Shown here piece after piece: positions 1-5,647 of a DNA stretch of 15,525 bases (the stretch's first letter is position 1; each line of letters opens with the position of its first letter). Where the stretch lies: the NCBI GenBank assembly GCA_016934095.1, contig JAFGTO010000428.1, positions 1-15,525 of the forward strand, in the 5' to 3' direction. This DNA comes from Candidatus Glassiibacteriota bacterium. GTDB taxonomy: Bacteria > Gemmatimonadota > Glassbacteria > GWA2-58-10. Position numbers and translations under genes: made by a program. Below the pieces are notes generated by a model, which ran no database searches, was not told where the DNA came from, and worked only from the letters and a program-made list of their open reading frames with translations.

Positions 1-440
1 AGGCCGGGGTCCATGAACTGGCCTTTCTTGATATTCACCACCCGGCCGGTGGCGGCCGCCGCCCTGATCAGTGCGCTCTGGCGACAGAGAAAGGAGGGGA
101 TCTGCAGCACCTCGGCCACCTCGGCCGCCGGGGCCACCTGTCCCACCTCGTGGACATCCGTGCAGACCGGCAGGCCGAAAGATTTGCCGATACGCCGGAG
201 TATTTCCAGTCCCTTTTCCAGTCCGGGCCCCTCGGGGCTGTCCTGGGAGGTGCGGTTGGCTTTGAGGAACGAAGACTTGAAAATAAAGGTAAGCCCGTGG
301 CGCCCGGCCAGGGAGGCCATGAACTCGGCCACCCTCATCATCGTCCCCTCATCCTCGATCACGCAGGGACCGGCGATCAGGAAAAGCCTCCGGCCGGCAC
401 CCACCGGCCTGCCTGAAATTTCGAATCCCTGGCGGCTCAT
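1..440 (-). CDS. kdsA: 3-deoxy-8-phosphooctulonate synthase (Kdo-8-P synthase), 5' part only
   Basis: KdsA condenses phosphoenolpyruvate with arabinose-5-phosphate to Kdo-8-phosphate, the first committed step to the Kdo of LPS inner core; it is cytoplasmic. I read 146 residues from an ATG at 440 before the gene runs off the window edge; the family is about 260-280 aa, so roughly half is missing by truncation of the window. Visible family motifs are AGPCVIE (residues 23-29), FKSSFLKANRTS, GPGLEKGL, TDVHE, IPSFLCRQ and NIKKGQF. The Cys at position 26 sits where metal-dependent class II enzymes (Aquifex type) have their metal ligand, while metal-independent enzymes such as that of E. coli have Asn. 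The ATG lies 12 nt after the pyrG stop with a GGAG six nt upstream, so it is probably co-transcribed and translated with pyrG. Confidence 0.95.
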   Translation of the reverse strand, partial: MSRQGFEISGRPVGAGRRLFLIAGPCVIEDEGTMMRVAEFMASLAGRHGLTFIFKSSFLKANRTSQDSPEGPGLEKGLEILRRIGKSFGLPVCTDVHEVGQVAPAAEVAEVLQIPSFLCRQSALIRAAAATGRVVNIKKGQFMDPG

Positions 441-452
441 CCGGGACTCCAC

Positions 453-2108
453 TCACTCGACCTTTTGACGGTTCTCGTTGAAACGCAGGGCCGCGGCGAC
501 AAAATCCCTGAACAGGGGGTGCGGGCGCATCGGCCGGCTCTTGAACTCAGGATGGAACTGGCATCCCAGGAACCAGGGATGGTTCTTCAGCTCGATGATC
601 TCGATCAGCCTGCCGTTGGGAGACAGGCCGCTGAAAACCATGCCCCTGGCGGCAAGCTGTGCGCGGTAGCGGTTGCTCACTTCGTAGCGGTGGCGGTGCC
701 GCTCTTCGATATGTCCGATTCCGTATATACGGCTCGCCAGGCTGCCCTCGGCCAGCTCGCAGGGATAGGCCCCCAGGCGCATGGTGCCGCCTTTCTCGGT
801 GACCTCGGTCTGGTCGGGCATCAGGCTTATCACCGGCTCCGGGGTGTCGGGGTCGAACTCGGTGCTGCCCGCCCCGGCGATGCCGCAGACATTGCGTGCA
901 AACTCGACTATCGCGCACTGAAGACCCAGGCAGATACCGAACATCGGGACCTTGTTCAACCGGGCGTAGCGGATGGACTCGAGCTTGCCCTCGATCCCGC
1001 GGTAGCCGAACCCCCCGGGGATCAGGATGCCGGCATAGCGGCTGAGCTGGCGCTTGGCGGTGTAACGGTTGATCTTCTCGGTGTCCACCCAGTTGAGGTT
1101 TATCTTCACGTCGTTGGCGATACCCGCGTGGACAAAGGCCTCGTTGATCGATTTGTAAGAGTCGGCCAGGTCGACATACTTGCCGCAGATGGCGATCTCC
1201 AAGCTGCGGCGGCTGTTGAGAGAGCGCCTGACCATCTTGGTCCAGCTCGAAAGGTGAGGCTTGCCGGTCTCCAGCCCCAGGTGGTCGATTGCCAGCTGGT
1301 CGAGCCCCTGGCTGTGCAGCAAGAGCGGTACCTCATAAATCGATTCCACGTCCCGCGCCTCGATCACCGCTCCCGGGCTGACATTGCAAAAAAGCGCGAT
1401 CTTCTGTTTCAGCTCCTCGCTGAGGGAGTACCTGCTGGTGCGGCAAATCAATATATCCGGCTGGATACCAATCTCGCTCAAGGTTTTGACGCTGTGCTGG
1501 GTCGGCTTGGTCTTGAGCTCGCCGCTGGACTCGAGGTAGGGCACCATGGTCACATGGATATAGAGCACGTTTTTACGGCCCAGGTCCAGTCCGAACTGAC
1601 GGATGGCTTCGAGGAAAGGCAGACCCTCGATATCGCCCACCGTGCCGCCGATCTCGCTGATCACTACATCGACCCTGCGTTTCAGGGTCAGGCGGACCAG
1701 CGAGGACTTGATTTCATCGGTGACGTGGGGGACCACCTGCACCGTGGCCCCCAGGTAATCCCCCCGGCGCTCCTTGGAGATGATCGTGTTGTAGATCCGG
1801 CCGGTGGTGACATTGTTGTCCTGCGACAGGGACTCGTCCAGGAACCGCTCGTAGTGGCCGAGGTCGAGGTCGGTCTCGGCACCGTCATCGGTGACATAAA
1901 CCTCGCCGTGCTGGAGCGGGTTCATCGTCCCGGGGTCAACGTTGAGGTACGGGTCGAACTTCATGATGGTCACGGTCAGCCCCCTGGACTTGAGCAGCAT
2001 GCCCAGGGCGGAAGCGCTGATACCCTTACCGAGCGATGAGACCACTCCGCCCGTGATAAAGATGTATTTCACTCCCTCGGCCGGTTTCGAGTAATCCCTG
2101 CGGATCAT
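453..2108 (-). CDS. pyrG: CTP synthase
   Basis: PyrG makes CTP from UTP with ATP and glutamine-derived ammonia. The 551-aa product has the usual family length (about 535-550). The N-terminal synthetase domain shows the P-loop SSLGKGISAS (24-33), the MKFDPYLNVDPGTMNP stretch (49-64) and EIGGTVGDIEGLPFLEAIR (152-170). The C-terminal class I glutamine amidotransferase domain shows IPGGFG (363-368), the nucleophile Cys393 in GICLGLQ and the His519/Glu521 pair in QFHPEF. All key residues are present, so it should be active. The ATG at 2108 is preceded by a weak AGAG. It lies between kdsB and kdsA; CTP is the co-substrate of KdsB, which gives the grouping a metabolic logic. It has a candidate promoter of its own at 2218-2246. 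A 524-aa open frame on the opposite strand is an antisense shadow. Confidence 0.98.
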   Translation of the reverse strand: MIRRDYSKPAEGVKYIFITGGVVSSLGKGISASALGMLLKSRGLTVTIMKFDPYLNVDPGTMNPLQHGEVYVTDDGAETDLDLGHYERFLDESLSQDNNVTTGRIYNTIISKERRGDYLGATVQVVPHVTDEIKSSLVRLTLKRRVDVVISEIGGTVGDIEGLPFLEAIRQFGLDLGRKNVLYIHVTMVPYLESSGELKTKPTQHSVKTLSEIGIQPDILICRTSRYSLSEELKQKIALFCNVSPGAVIEARDVESIYEVPLLLHSQGLDQLAIDHLGLETGKPHLSSWTKMVRRSLNSRRSLEIAICGKYVDLADSYKSINEAFVHAGIANDVKINLNWVDTEKINRYTAKRQLSRYAGILIPGGFGYRGIEGKLESIRYARLNKVPMFGICLGLQCAIVEFARNVCGIAGAGSTEFDPDTPEPVISLMPDQTEVTEKGGTMRLGAYPCELAEGSLASRIYGIGHIEERHRHRYEVSNRYRAQLAARGMVFSGLSPNGRLIEIIELKNHPWFLGCQFHPEFKSRPMRPHPLFRDFVAAALRFNENRQKVE

Positions 2109-2155
2109 TGCAGTTCTCTTTTTACTGTAAGTTAACAGCCAGATAGTGTTTTAGC

Positions 2156-2167
2156 ATACAATTGTAT
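2156..2167. promoter_or_regulatory. perfect 12-bp palindrome in the pyrG leader
   Basis: ATACAATTGTAT is a perfect dyad in an AT-rich leader, between the candidate pyrG promoter and the pyrG start 48 nt away. It could be an operator half-site pair for a dimeric regulator or part of AT-rich leader structure. No second copy was noticed in the window; role unknown. Confidence 0.3.
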
Positions 2168-2217
2168 ATTTTAGATATCCATCAGGATAATATTGCTGCC
2201 GGAGCCTTTACCCGAAA

Positions 2218-2246
2218 AATATAACCTTTCTCACCGGGGTTTGCAA
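2218..2246 (-). promoter_or_regulatory. candidate sigma70-type promoter for pyrG-kdsA
   Basis: Read on the minus strand, TTGCAA (2246-2241), a 17-nt spacer, then TATATT (2223-2218) match the -35/-10 pattern at 4/6 and 5/6 positions. It is 110 nt upstream of the pyrG ATG in an AT-rich stretch. The same TTGCAA-17-nt layout recurs in front of the HDOD gene. It would uncouple pyrG-kdsA from kdsB transcription. Confidence 0.5.
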
Positions 2247-2304
2247 CCTCATTAACCAGGATTATTCATAAATTTTAGCAACGAGTAAGCCCTGTGCTCT
2301 GTCA

Positions 2305-2393
2305 GGCGCGGGCTGGCATCCTTTTTGCCTGCCTCCCGCCGGCCGGTTTAGCCGAATACCAGTGCCAAAGCAAAAAGGCTGCCAGCCCGCGCC
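2305..2393. repeat. long inverted repeat (24-bp arms) between kdsB and pyrG
   Basis: Arms 2305-2328 and 2370-2393 are complementary at 23 of 24 positions (only 2319/2379 mismatch) around a 41-nt spacer that itself contains CCGGCCGG. A transcript would fold into a very stable hairpin. Neither side has a run of T immediately after the stem, so it is not a classical intrinsic terminator; it could be a terminator-like or mRNA-protecting structure at the kdsB 3' end, or a dispersed palindromic element. The rest of 2109-2479 holds the pyrG promoter and palindrome but no credible gene. Confidence 0.8.
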
Positions 2394-2479
2394 CACCGGC
2401 GTTTTATTACGCACAAGACAAAGTCCCCATGAATTATCCGGGTTAAAAACCCTCGCCAATTCTCCCGGGAATACCCGGC

Positions 2480-3241
2480 TCACTCCAGTCCCAGGCGCGC
2501 CAGCTCACGCTCGACCCGGGCCAGGTCCTCCGCCGTATCCACGCCGACCGAGAGGCTGCCCTCGACCCTGGCGGCAAACACAGCAAAGCCGGCATTCAGC
2601 GCCCTGAGCTGCTCGAGCGATTCGAGGACCTCCAGCTCGGCCCTGGGCAGGCGGCAAAGCTCCAGTAAAACCTCCCGGCGGTAGACATAAATGCCGATAT
2701 GGATCAGCAAGTGGCCGGTATCTTTTCCCGGGGTTTTTCGGCCGGTCCCTGCTGCATAGGGGACCGGGCTGCGCGAGAAATAGAGCGCCCGGCCGCTCCC
2801 GGCCAGCACCACTTTGACTTTGTTCGGATCATCCGCTTCCCCGGCCGGGTCTGCCGGGCGGGCCAGGGTGGTGATGTCGGCTCCCGGTGTCGAGAGCATC
2901 AGCTCGACCGCGGCATCCAGGTTCTCCGGCTCCAACAGCGGCTCATCGCCCTGGATGTTGACCACGATCCCGTACTGTTCAAGCCCGACAGCGACCTCAG
3001 CCACGCGGTCGGTGCCGGAAGCGCACGAGGCCGAGGTCATCCGGACCCTGCCGCCGAAGGCTCTGACGCAGCCGGCGATGCGCTCGTCATCCGTGGCCAC
3101 CAGCAGCTCGTCGAGGCGCCGCGCCTGTGATGCCCGCTCGTAGACCCGCTGGATCATGGTCTTGCCGGCGATCACGGCCAGCGGCTTGCCCGGGAAACGG
3201 GTCGAAGCATAGCGCGCCGGGATAACCCCGAGGGTTTTCAT
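2480..3241 (-). CDS. kdsB: 3-deoxy-manno-octulosonate cytidylyltransferase (CMP-Kdo synthetase)
   Basis: KdsB activates Kdo with CTP to CMP-Kdo, the donor for the Kdo transferase of lipid A-core synthesis; it is cytoplasmic. The 253-aa protein has the family's normal length. Visible signatures are the nucleotide-binding N-terminus IPARYASTRFPGKPL (7-21), the SGTDRV motif (75-80), VNIQGDEPLL (94-103) with the Asp99 expected to bind metal/CTP, the HIGIYVYRREVL segment and the C-terminal SVGVDTAEDL. The ATG at 3241 follows an AGGA eight nt upstream. It is divergent from the IspH-UbiA gene across a 244-nt region. It shares a strand with pyrG and kdsA, but a 371-nt gap with a promoter and a hairpin separates them, so whether it is one operon with them is open. 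Confidence 0.96.
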   Translation of the reverse strand: MKTLGVIPARYASTRFPGKPLAVIAGKTMIQRVYERASQARRLDELLVATDDERIAGCVRAFGGRVRMTSASCASGTDRVAEVAVGLEQYGIVVNIQGDEPLLEPENLDAAVELMLSTPGADITTLARPADPAGEADDPNKVKVVLAGSGRALYFSRSPVPYAAGTGRKTPGKDTGHLLIHIGIYVYRREVLLELCRLPRAELEVLESLEQLRALNAGFAVFAARVEGSLSVGVDTAEDLARVERELARLGLE

Positions 3242-3343
3242 AAGCCCTGTCCTGGTTGCAACCGGTTCGACGGCAACATATTATCCGCAGACAAAGTTAA
3301 TCCCTTACCATAAGCCTGTAAAGTGCTATCCGACAGATAACTG

Positions 3344-3373
3344 TTGACTGGCCGGGCAGGTCGGCCTTAAACT
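3344..3373 (+). promoter_or_regulatory. candidate sigma70-type promoter for the IspH-UbiA gene
   Basis: TTGACT (3344-3349), an 18-nt spacer and TAAACT (3368-3373) match the consensus at 5/6 and 4/6 positions. It lies about 110 nt upstream of the GTG start in the divergent region shared with kdsB. I found no equally good promoter facing kdsB. Confidence 0.4.
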
Positions 3374-3422
3374 ACTCAGGAGCCGCAAGCGGCGTCCTTG
3401 TACTCTATTCAGTGAGCTCACC

Positions 3423-3450
3423 GGGCCCTGTGTTTTCTTTCCCAGGGCCC
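3423..3450 (+). promoter_or_regulatory. hairpin in the leader of the IspH-UbiA gene
   Basis: GGGCCCTG (3423-3430) and CAGGGCCC (3443-3450) are perfectly complementary around a 12-nt pyrimidine-rich loop, ending 35 nt before the start codon. No T-run follows directly, so it may be a translation- or stability-affecting leader structure rather than a terminator. Confidence 0.35.
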
Positions 3451-3485
3451 TGGACAGTTTCAGCGAACCCTGGAGACGGCAGCCC

Positions 3486-5228
3486 GTGAAAGTCATCCTG
3501 GCAAAGACCGCCGGTTTCTGCAAAGGCGTGCGCCGTGCGATGAATATGGTGCTGGAGGCGAACGAGAACATTGACGGCCCTCTTTACACCGATGGGCCGC
3601 TGATCCATAATCCCCAGACGATCGAGGTGCTGGAGCGCCGCGGGATCAGGGTAATGGGCAAGGATCAGAACCTCGGGCCGGACCAGACACTCTTCATCCG
3701 CACGCACGGTATCGCCCCGCAGCGCCGGGAGGAGCTGAGGAATCTAGGAGTAAGCCTCTGCGATGCCACCTGTCCGGATGTAGCCAAGATCCAGGGGTTG
3801 ATCCGCCGTTACAGCCGGGCCGGGTACCTGGTAGTGATCGTGGGAGACAGCGGGCACGCGGAGGTGGTCGGCCTGGAAGGCTATGCCGAGGGCAAGGGAC
3901 TGGTGGTCGGCAGTGCGGAACAGGTCGGCGGCCTGCCACCGGCGGACAAGGTCTGCGTGGTGGCCCAGTCGACCCTGGACCCCCAGACGTACGACCAGGT
4001 GTCCGAGGAACTCAGGGCCCGCTACCGGGAGGTCCTGGTGCTGGACACGATCTGCCGCAGCACCCAGCGCCGCCAGGAAGAGCTGCTGCAGCTCGCCCGC
4101 TCCGCGGATGCAGTGGTCGTGGTCGGGGGTAAAAACAGCGCGAACACCTGCCGGCTGGTGGAAATCAGCAACCGCTGCCATACCCCGACTTTCCACGTGG
4201 AGACCGCCGATGAGCTGGATGCACGGCAGATGCGCCATTTCCGCACCGTGGGAGTCACCGCCGGCGCATCCACTCCCAACTGGATCCTGATGAGCGTGGT
4301 GGAGAAGCTGCGTGCCATCGAGTACGAGGCCGTCCCCCGGGTGCTGAGATATCCCAGGCAGGCTTTCCGTTTCCTGGTCAAAGCCAATTTTTTTATCGCC
4401 CTGGGAGCAGCCCTGCTGTGCTACGCCAATGTCTCGCTGATGGGGCTGACTGTCGGCTGGATACCCTATGCGGTGGCGTTCTGCTACATCCTGAGCATCC
4501 ACCTGCTGACCCACCTGACCGACCAGGGTGTTTTCGAGCTCTCCAGAACTCGCCGCTTCTTCCATGAATCATCCCAGCGCAGGGTGTACGTGCCGCTGGC
4601 AGCAGTATCCATGGCCGGGGCCCTGGTGCTGGCCGCTCTCAAGGGTACGGCCGCTTTTATCATTGTCCTGCTCCTCAGCGCGCTGGGAACGATCTACCGC
4701 CTGGACATCCTGCCGCTGAGGCTGTCTATCCGCGGGAAGAAGTTTTCACTGCGCCAGATCCCCGCCTCCAAAGACCTGTTCATGGCTCTCGGCTGGACAG
4801 TGGTGACCCTGGTCCTGCCGTTGCTGGCCAGCGGACATTCGGTGTTCAACCCGGCGTTCGGGATAACTTTCGTGTTCACTTTCATCCTGGTGGTAACCCG
4901 CTCGCTGTTTTTCGACGTGCGCGACCTACAGGGAGACCAGATAGTCGGCCGGGAAACCCTGCCCACCATCATCGGCACTCCCGGCACCCAGATACTGCTG
5001 ATCGGCCTGACCTGCCTGCAGGCCCTGGTCCTGGCCCTGGGCACCGCACTCGGCTGGATCACCGGCCCGGGCTACCTGATGTTGGTCCTGCCGCTCTATA
5101 TCTGCGCTTATCTCCTGCTTTACCACAAGCGGGTACTCTACCGGGGGATTTCGGTCGAGGTGATCGGAGACATGCAGTTCGTGCTGGCCGGTGCCCTGGC
5201 CCTGTTCTACCATCTGTTCACGGGCTGA
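3486..5228 (+). CDS. ispH: IspH (HMBPP reductase) fused to a UbiA-like membrane domain
   Basis: IspH reduces HMBPP to IPP and DMAPP at a [4Fe-4S] cluster, the last step of the MEP isoprenoid pathway. Residues 1 to about 280 are a complete IspH: cluster Cys at 12, 96 and 190, substrate residues His41, His74, His124, the catalytic Glu126 in GHAEVVG, Ser218/Asn220 in KNSAN and Ser262 in VTAGAS. Residues about 295-580 form a strongly hydrophobic domain with some seven to nine membrane spans. It resembles UbiA prenyltransferases, with a good second Asp motif FFDVRDLQGDQIVGRETLP (475-493; Asp477, 480, 484). The expected first motif (NDxxDxxxD type) is replaced by HLLTHLTDQ (339-347), with one clear Asp. 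Family length for IspH alone is about 300 aa. The start is GTG with GGAG ten nt upstream. The sequence shows no frame break, so this is one polypeptide; whether the membrane half transfers prenyl groups is uncertain. Confidence 0.9.
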   Translation: MKVILAKTAGFCKGVRRAMNMVLEANENIDGPLYTDGPLIHNPQTIEVLERRGIRVMGKDQNLGPDQTLFIRTHGIAPQRREELRNLGVSLCDATCPDVAKIQGLIRRYSRAGYLVVIVGDSGHAEVVGLEGYAEGKGLVVGSAEQVGGLPPADKVCVVAQSTLDPQTYDQVSEELRARYREVLVLDTICRSTQRRQEELLQLARSADAVVVVGGKNSANTCRLVEISNRCHTPTFHVETADELDARQMRHFRTVGVTAGASTPNWILMSVVEKLRAIEYEAVPRVLRYPRQAFRFLVKANFFIALGAALLCYANVSLMGLTVGWIPYAVAFCYILSIHLLTHLTDQGVFELSRTRRFFHESSQRRVYVPLAAVSMAGALVLAALKGTAAFIIVLLLSALGTIYRLDILPLRLSIRGKKFSLRQIPASKDLFMALGWTVVTLVLPLLASGHSVFNPAFGITFVFTFILVVTRSLFFDVRDLQGDQIVGRETLPTIIGTPGTQILLIGLTCLQALVLALGTALGWITGPGYLMLVLPLYICAYLLLYHKRVLYRGISVEVIGDMQFVLAGALALFYHLFTG

Positions 5229-5244
5229 GGCGATATCCCGCCGG

Positions 5245-5279
5245 CTGCTCTTCCTGACCCGCCGGGCAGGCGGGAGCAG
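5245..5279 (+). terminator. GC-rich stem-loop downstream of the IspH-UbiA gene
   Basis: CCCGCC (5258-5263) pairs with GGCGGG (5269-5274), and an outer CTGCT (5245-5249) pairs with AGCAG (5275-5279) with a bulge on the left arm. It starts 16 nt after the stop codon. There is no T-tract after it, so it may protect the 3' end or assist factor-dependent termination rather than act as an intrinsic terminator. Confidence 0.35.
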
Positions 5280-5286
5280 ATCCCAC

Positions 5287-5313
5287 TTGACAGGCGATGT
5301 CTTCTGCTACAAT
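5287..5313 (+). promoter_or_regulatory. possible promoter in the 5229-5647 gap
   Basis: TTGACA (5287-5292, perfect -35) and TACAAT (5308-5313, 5/6) lie on the plus strand but with a short 15-nt spacer. If used, transcription would enter the repeat region at 5311-5530 and could reach the cytidylate-kinase-like gene. Confidence 0.25.
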
Positions 5314-5345
5314 GTTAAAGGAGCGTTGAAAAAAGCCTCGACGCC
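5311..5345. repeat. 35-nt intergenic repeat, copy 1 (hairpin-forming)
   Basis: This segment is similar to 15458-15492: both share the 13-nt core GCGTTGAAAAAAG (5323-5335 here), an A-rich/AAAGG flank to the left and a cct-c-ac-cc flank to the right. GCGTTGA (5323-5329) pairs with TCGACGC (5338-5344) with one G-T wobble. In both copies the stem is kept although bases in it differ, which suggests selection for structure. It lies in a non-coding gap. Confidence 0.5.
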
Positions 5346-5370
5346 CCGGAGTGAAAGGTATTACTTCATT

Positions 5371-5490
5371 GGCTGTCAAAGGCAAGACAAGCCGCTTCTA
5401 CTGTAATTGCAAGATTCCCGGTGTCTCATGCGATCAATGCTCTCTTGCCGCACGTAGTCGTCCCAGGAGCGGAAACGGCCCTTGACAGCC
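5371..5490. repeat. inverted repeat flanking a 38-codon frame
   Basis: GGCTGTCAAAGGC (5371-5383) and GCCCTTGACAGCC (5478-5490) are complementary at 12 of 13 positions, 94 nt apart. Together with GCGTTGAAAAA at 5323 and TTTTTCAACACGC at 5510 outside them, the gap has an imperfect nested palindromic layout like that of a small non-autonomous (MITE-like) element. That interpretation is an inference; no target-site duplication was recognised. Confidence 0.4.
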
Positions 5491-5492
5491 AT
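5376..5492 (-). pseudogene. 38-codon open frame, possible gene remnant
   Basis: An ATG at 5492 opens a 38-aa frame beginning MAVKGRFRSWDDYVRQE and ending in TGA at 5376. The first 27 residues look protein-like (charged, amphipathic, RFRSWDDY), the tail is serine/cysteine-rich and less convincing. GGGA precedes the ATG at a short distance. I do not recognise a family. Its two ends coincide with the arms of an inverted repeat, so it may be the stump of a lost gene, a small element-encoded peptide, or chance. The rest of the 5229-5647 gap holds only the hairpins and promoter-like sites listed here. Confidence 0.2.
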
Positions 5493-5510
5493 ATTCCCTG
5501 AGATTCGTAT
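5482..5510 (+). promoter_or_regulatory. possible promoter for the cytidylate-kinase-like gene
   Basis: A perfect TTGACA (5482-5487) is followed after 17 nt by TCGTAT (5505-5510), only a 3/6 match to the -10 box. It is the nearest -35-like element upstream of the gene at 5648 with correct spacing. Weak support. Confidence 0.22.
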
Positions 5511-5529
5511 TTTTCAACACGCTGAAAAA
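5510..5529. repeat. short A/T hairpin TTTTTCA-acacgc-TGAAAAA
   Basis: A perfect 7-bp inverted repeat with a 6-nt loop, U-rich when read on either strand. Such a stem has weak pairing, so termination is doubtful. It resembles the GTTGAAAAA core of the 35-nt intergenic repeat read in reverse. Confidence 0.35.
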
Positions 5530-5581
5530 CAACAAATTGTCAATTTTAATGTTCCTCAAGGATCGTTTCTCTCTTTTCGCT

Positions 5582-5601
5582 TGAGTTCCCTTGAGAACTC
5601 A
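5582..5601. promoter_or_regulatory. inverted repeat TGAGTTC-n6-GAACTCA, possible operator
   Basis: A perfect 7-bp dyad with a 6-nt spacer, centred about 56 nt upstream of the start of the cytidylate-kinase-like gene. The half-site size and spacing fit a dimeric DNA-binding regulator. It could equally be a small leader hairpin. No second copy was noticed. Confidence 0.35.
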
Positions 5602-5647
5602 TCGTTCCCACAATGCCCCTGCGAGGTGGTAAAAGGAGAAACTGAAA

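Noticed and set aside
465..2039. 524-codon open frame on the plus strand opposite pyrG
   Set aside because: It is fully antisense to a clear CTP synthase; the long openness follows from GC-rich codon usage, and the translation has no recognisable domain.
2262..2483. 73-codon minus-strand frame in the kdsB-pyrG gap
   Set aside because: It reads through both arms of the long inverted repeat and shows no protein-like pattern.
5191..5406. 71-codon plus-strand frame across the end of the IspH-UbiA gene and the following gap, including a possible TTG start after AAAGGAG at 5327
   Set aside because: The codons run out of frame through the ispH end and a hairpin; the 26-aa tail after the TTG has no recognisable features and the spacing to AAGGAG is too short.
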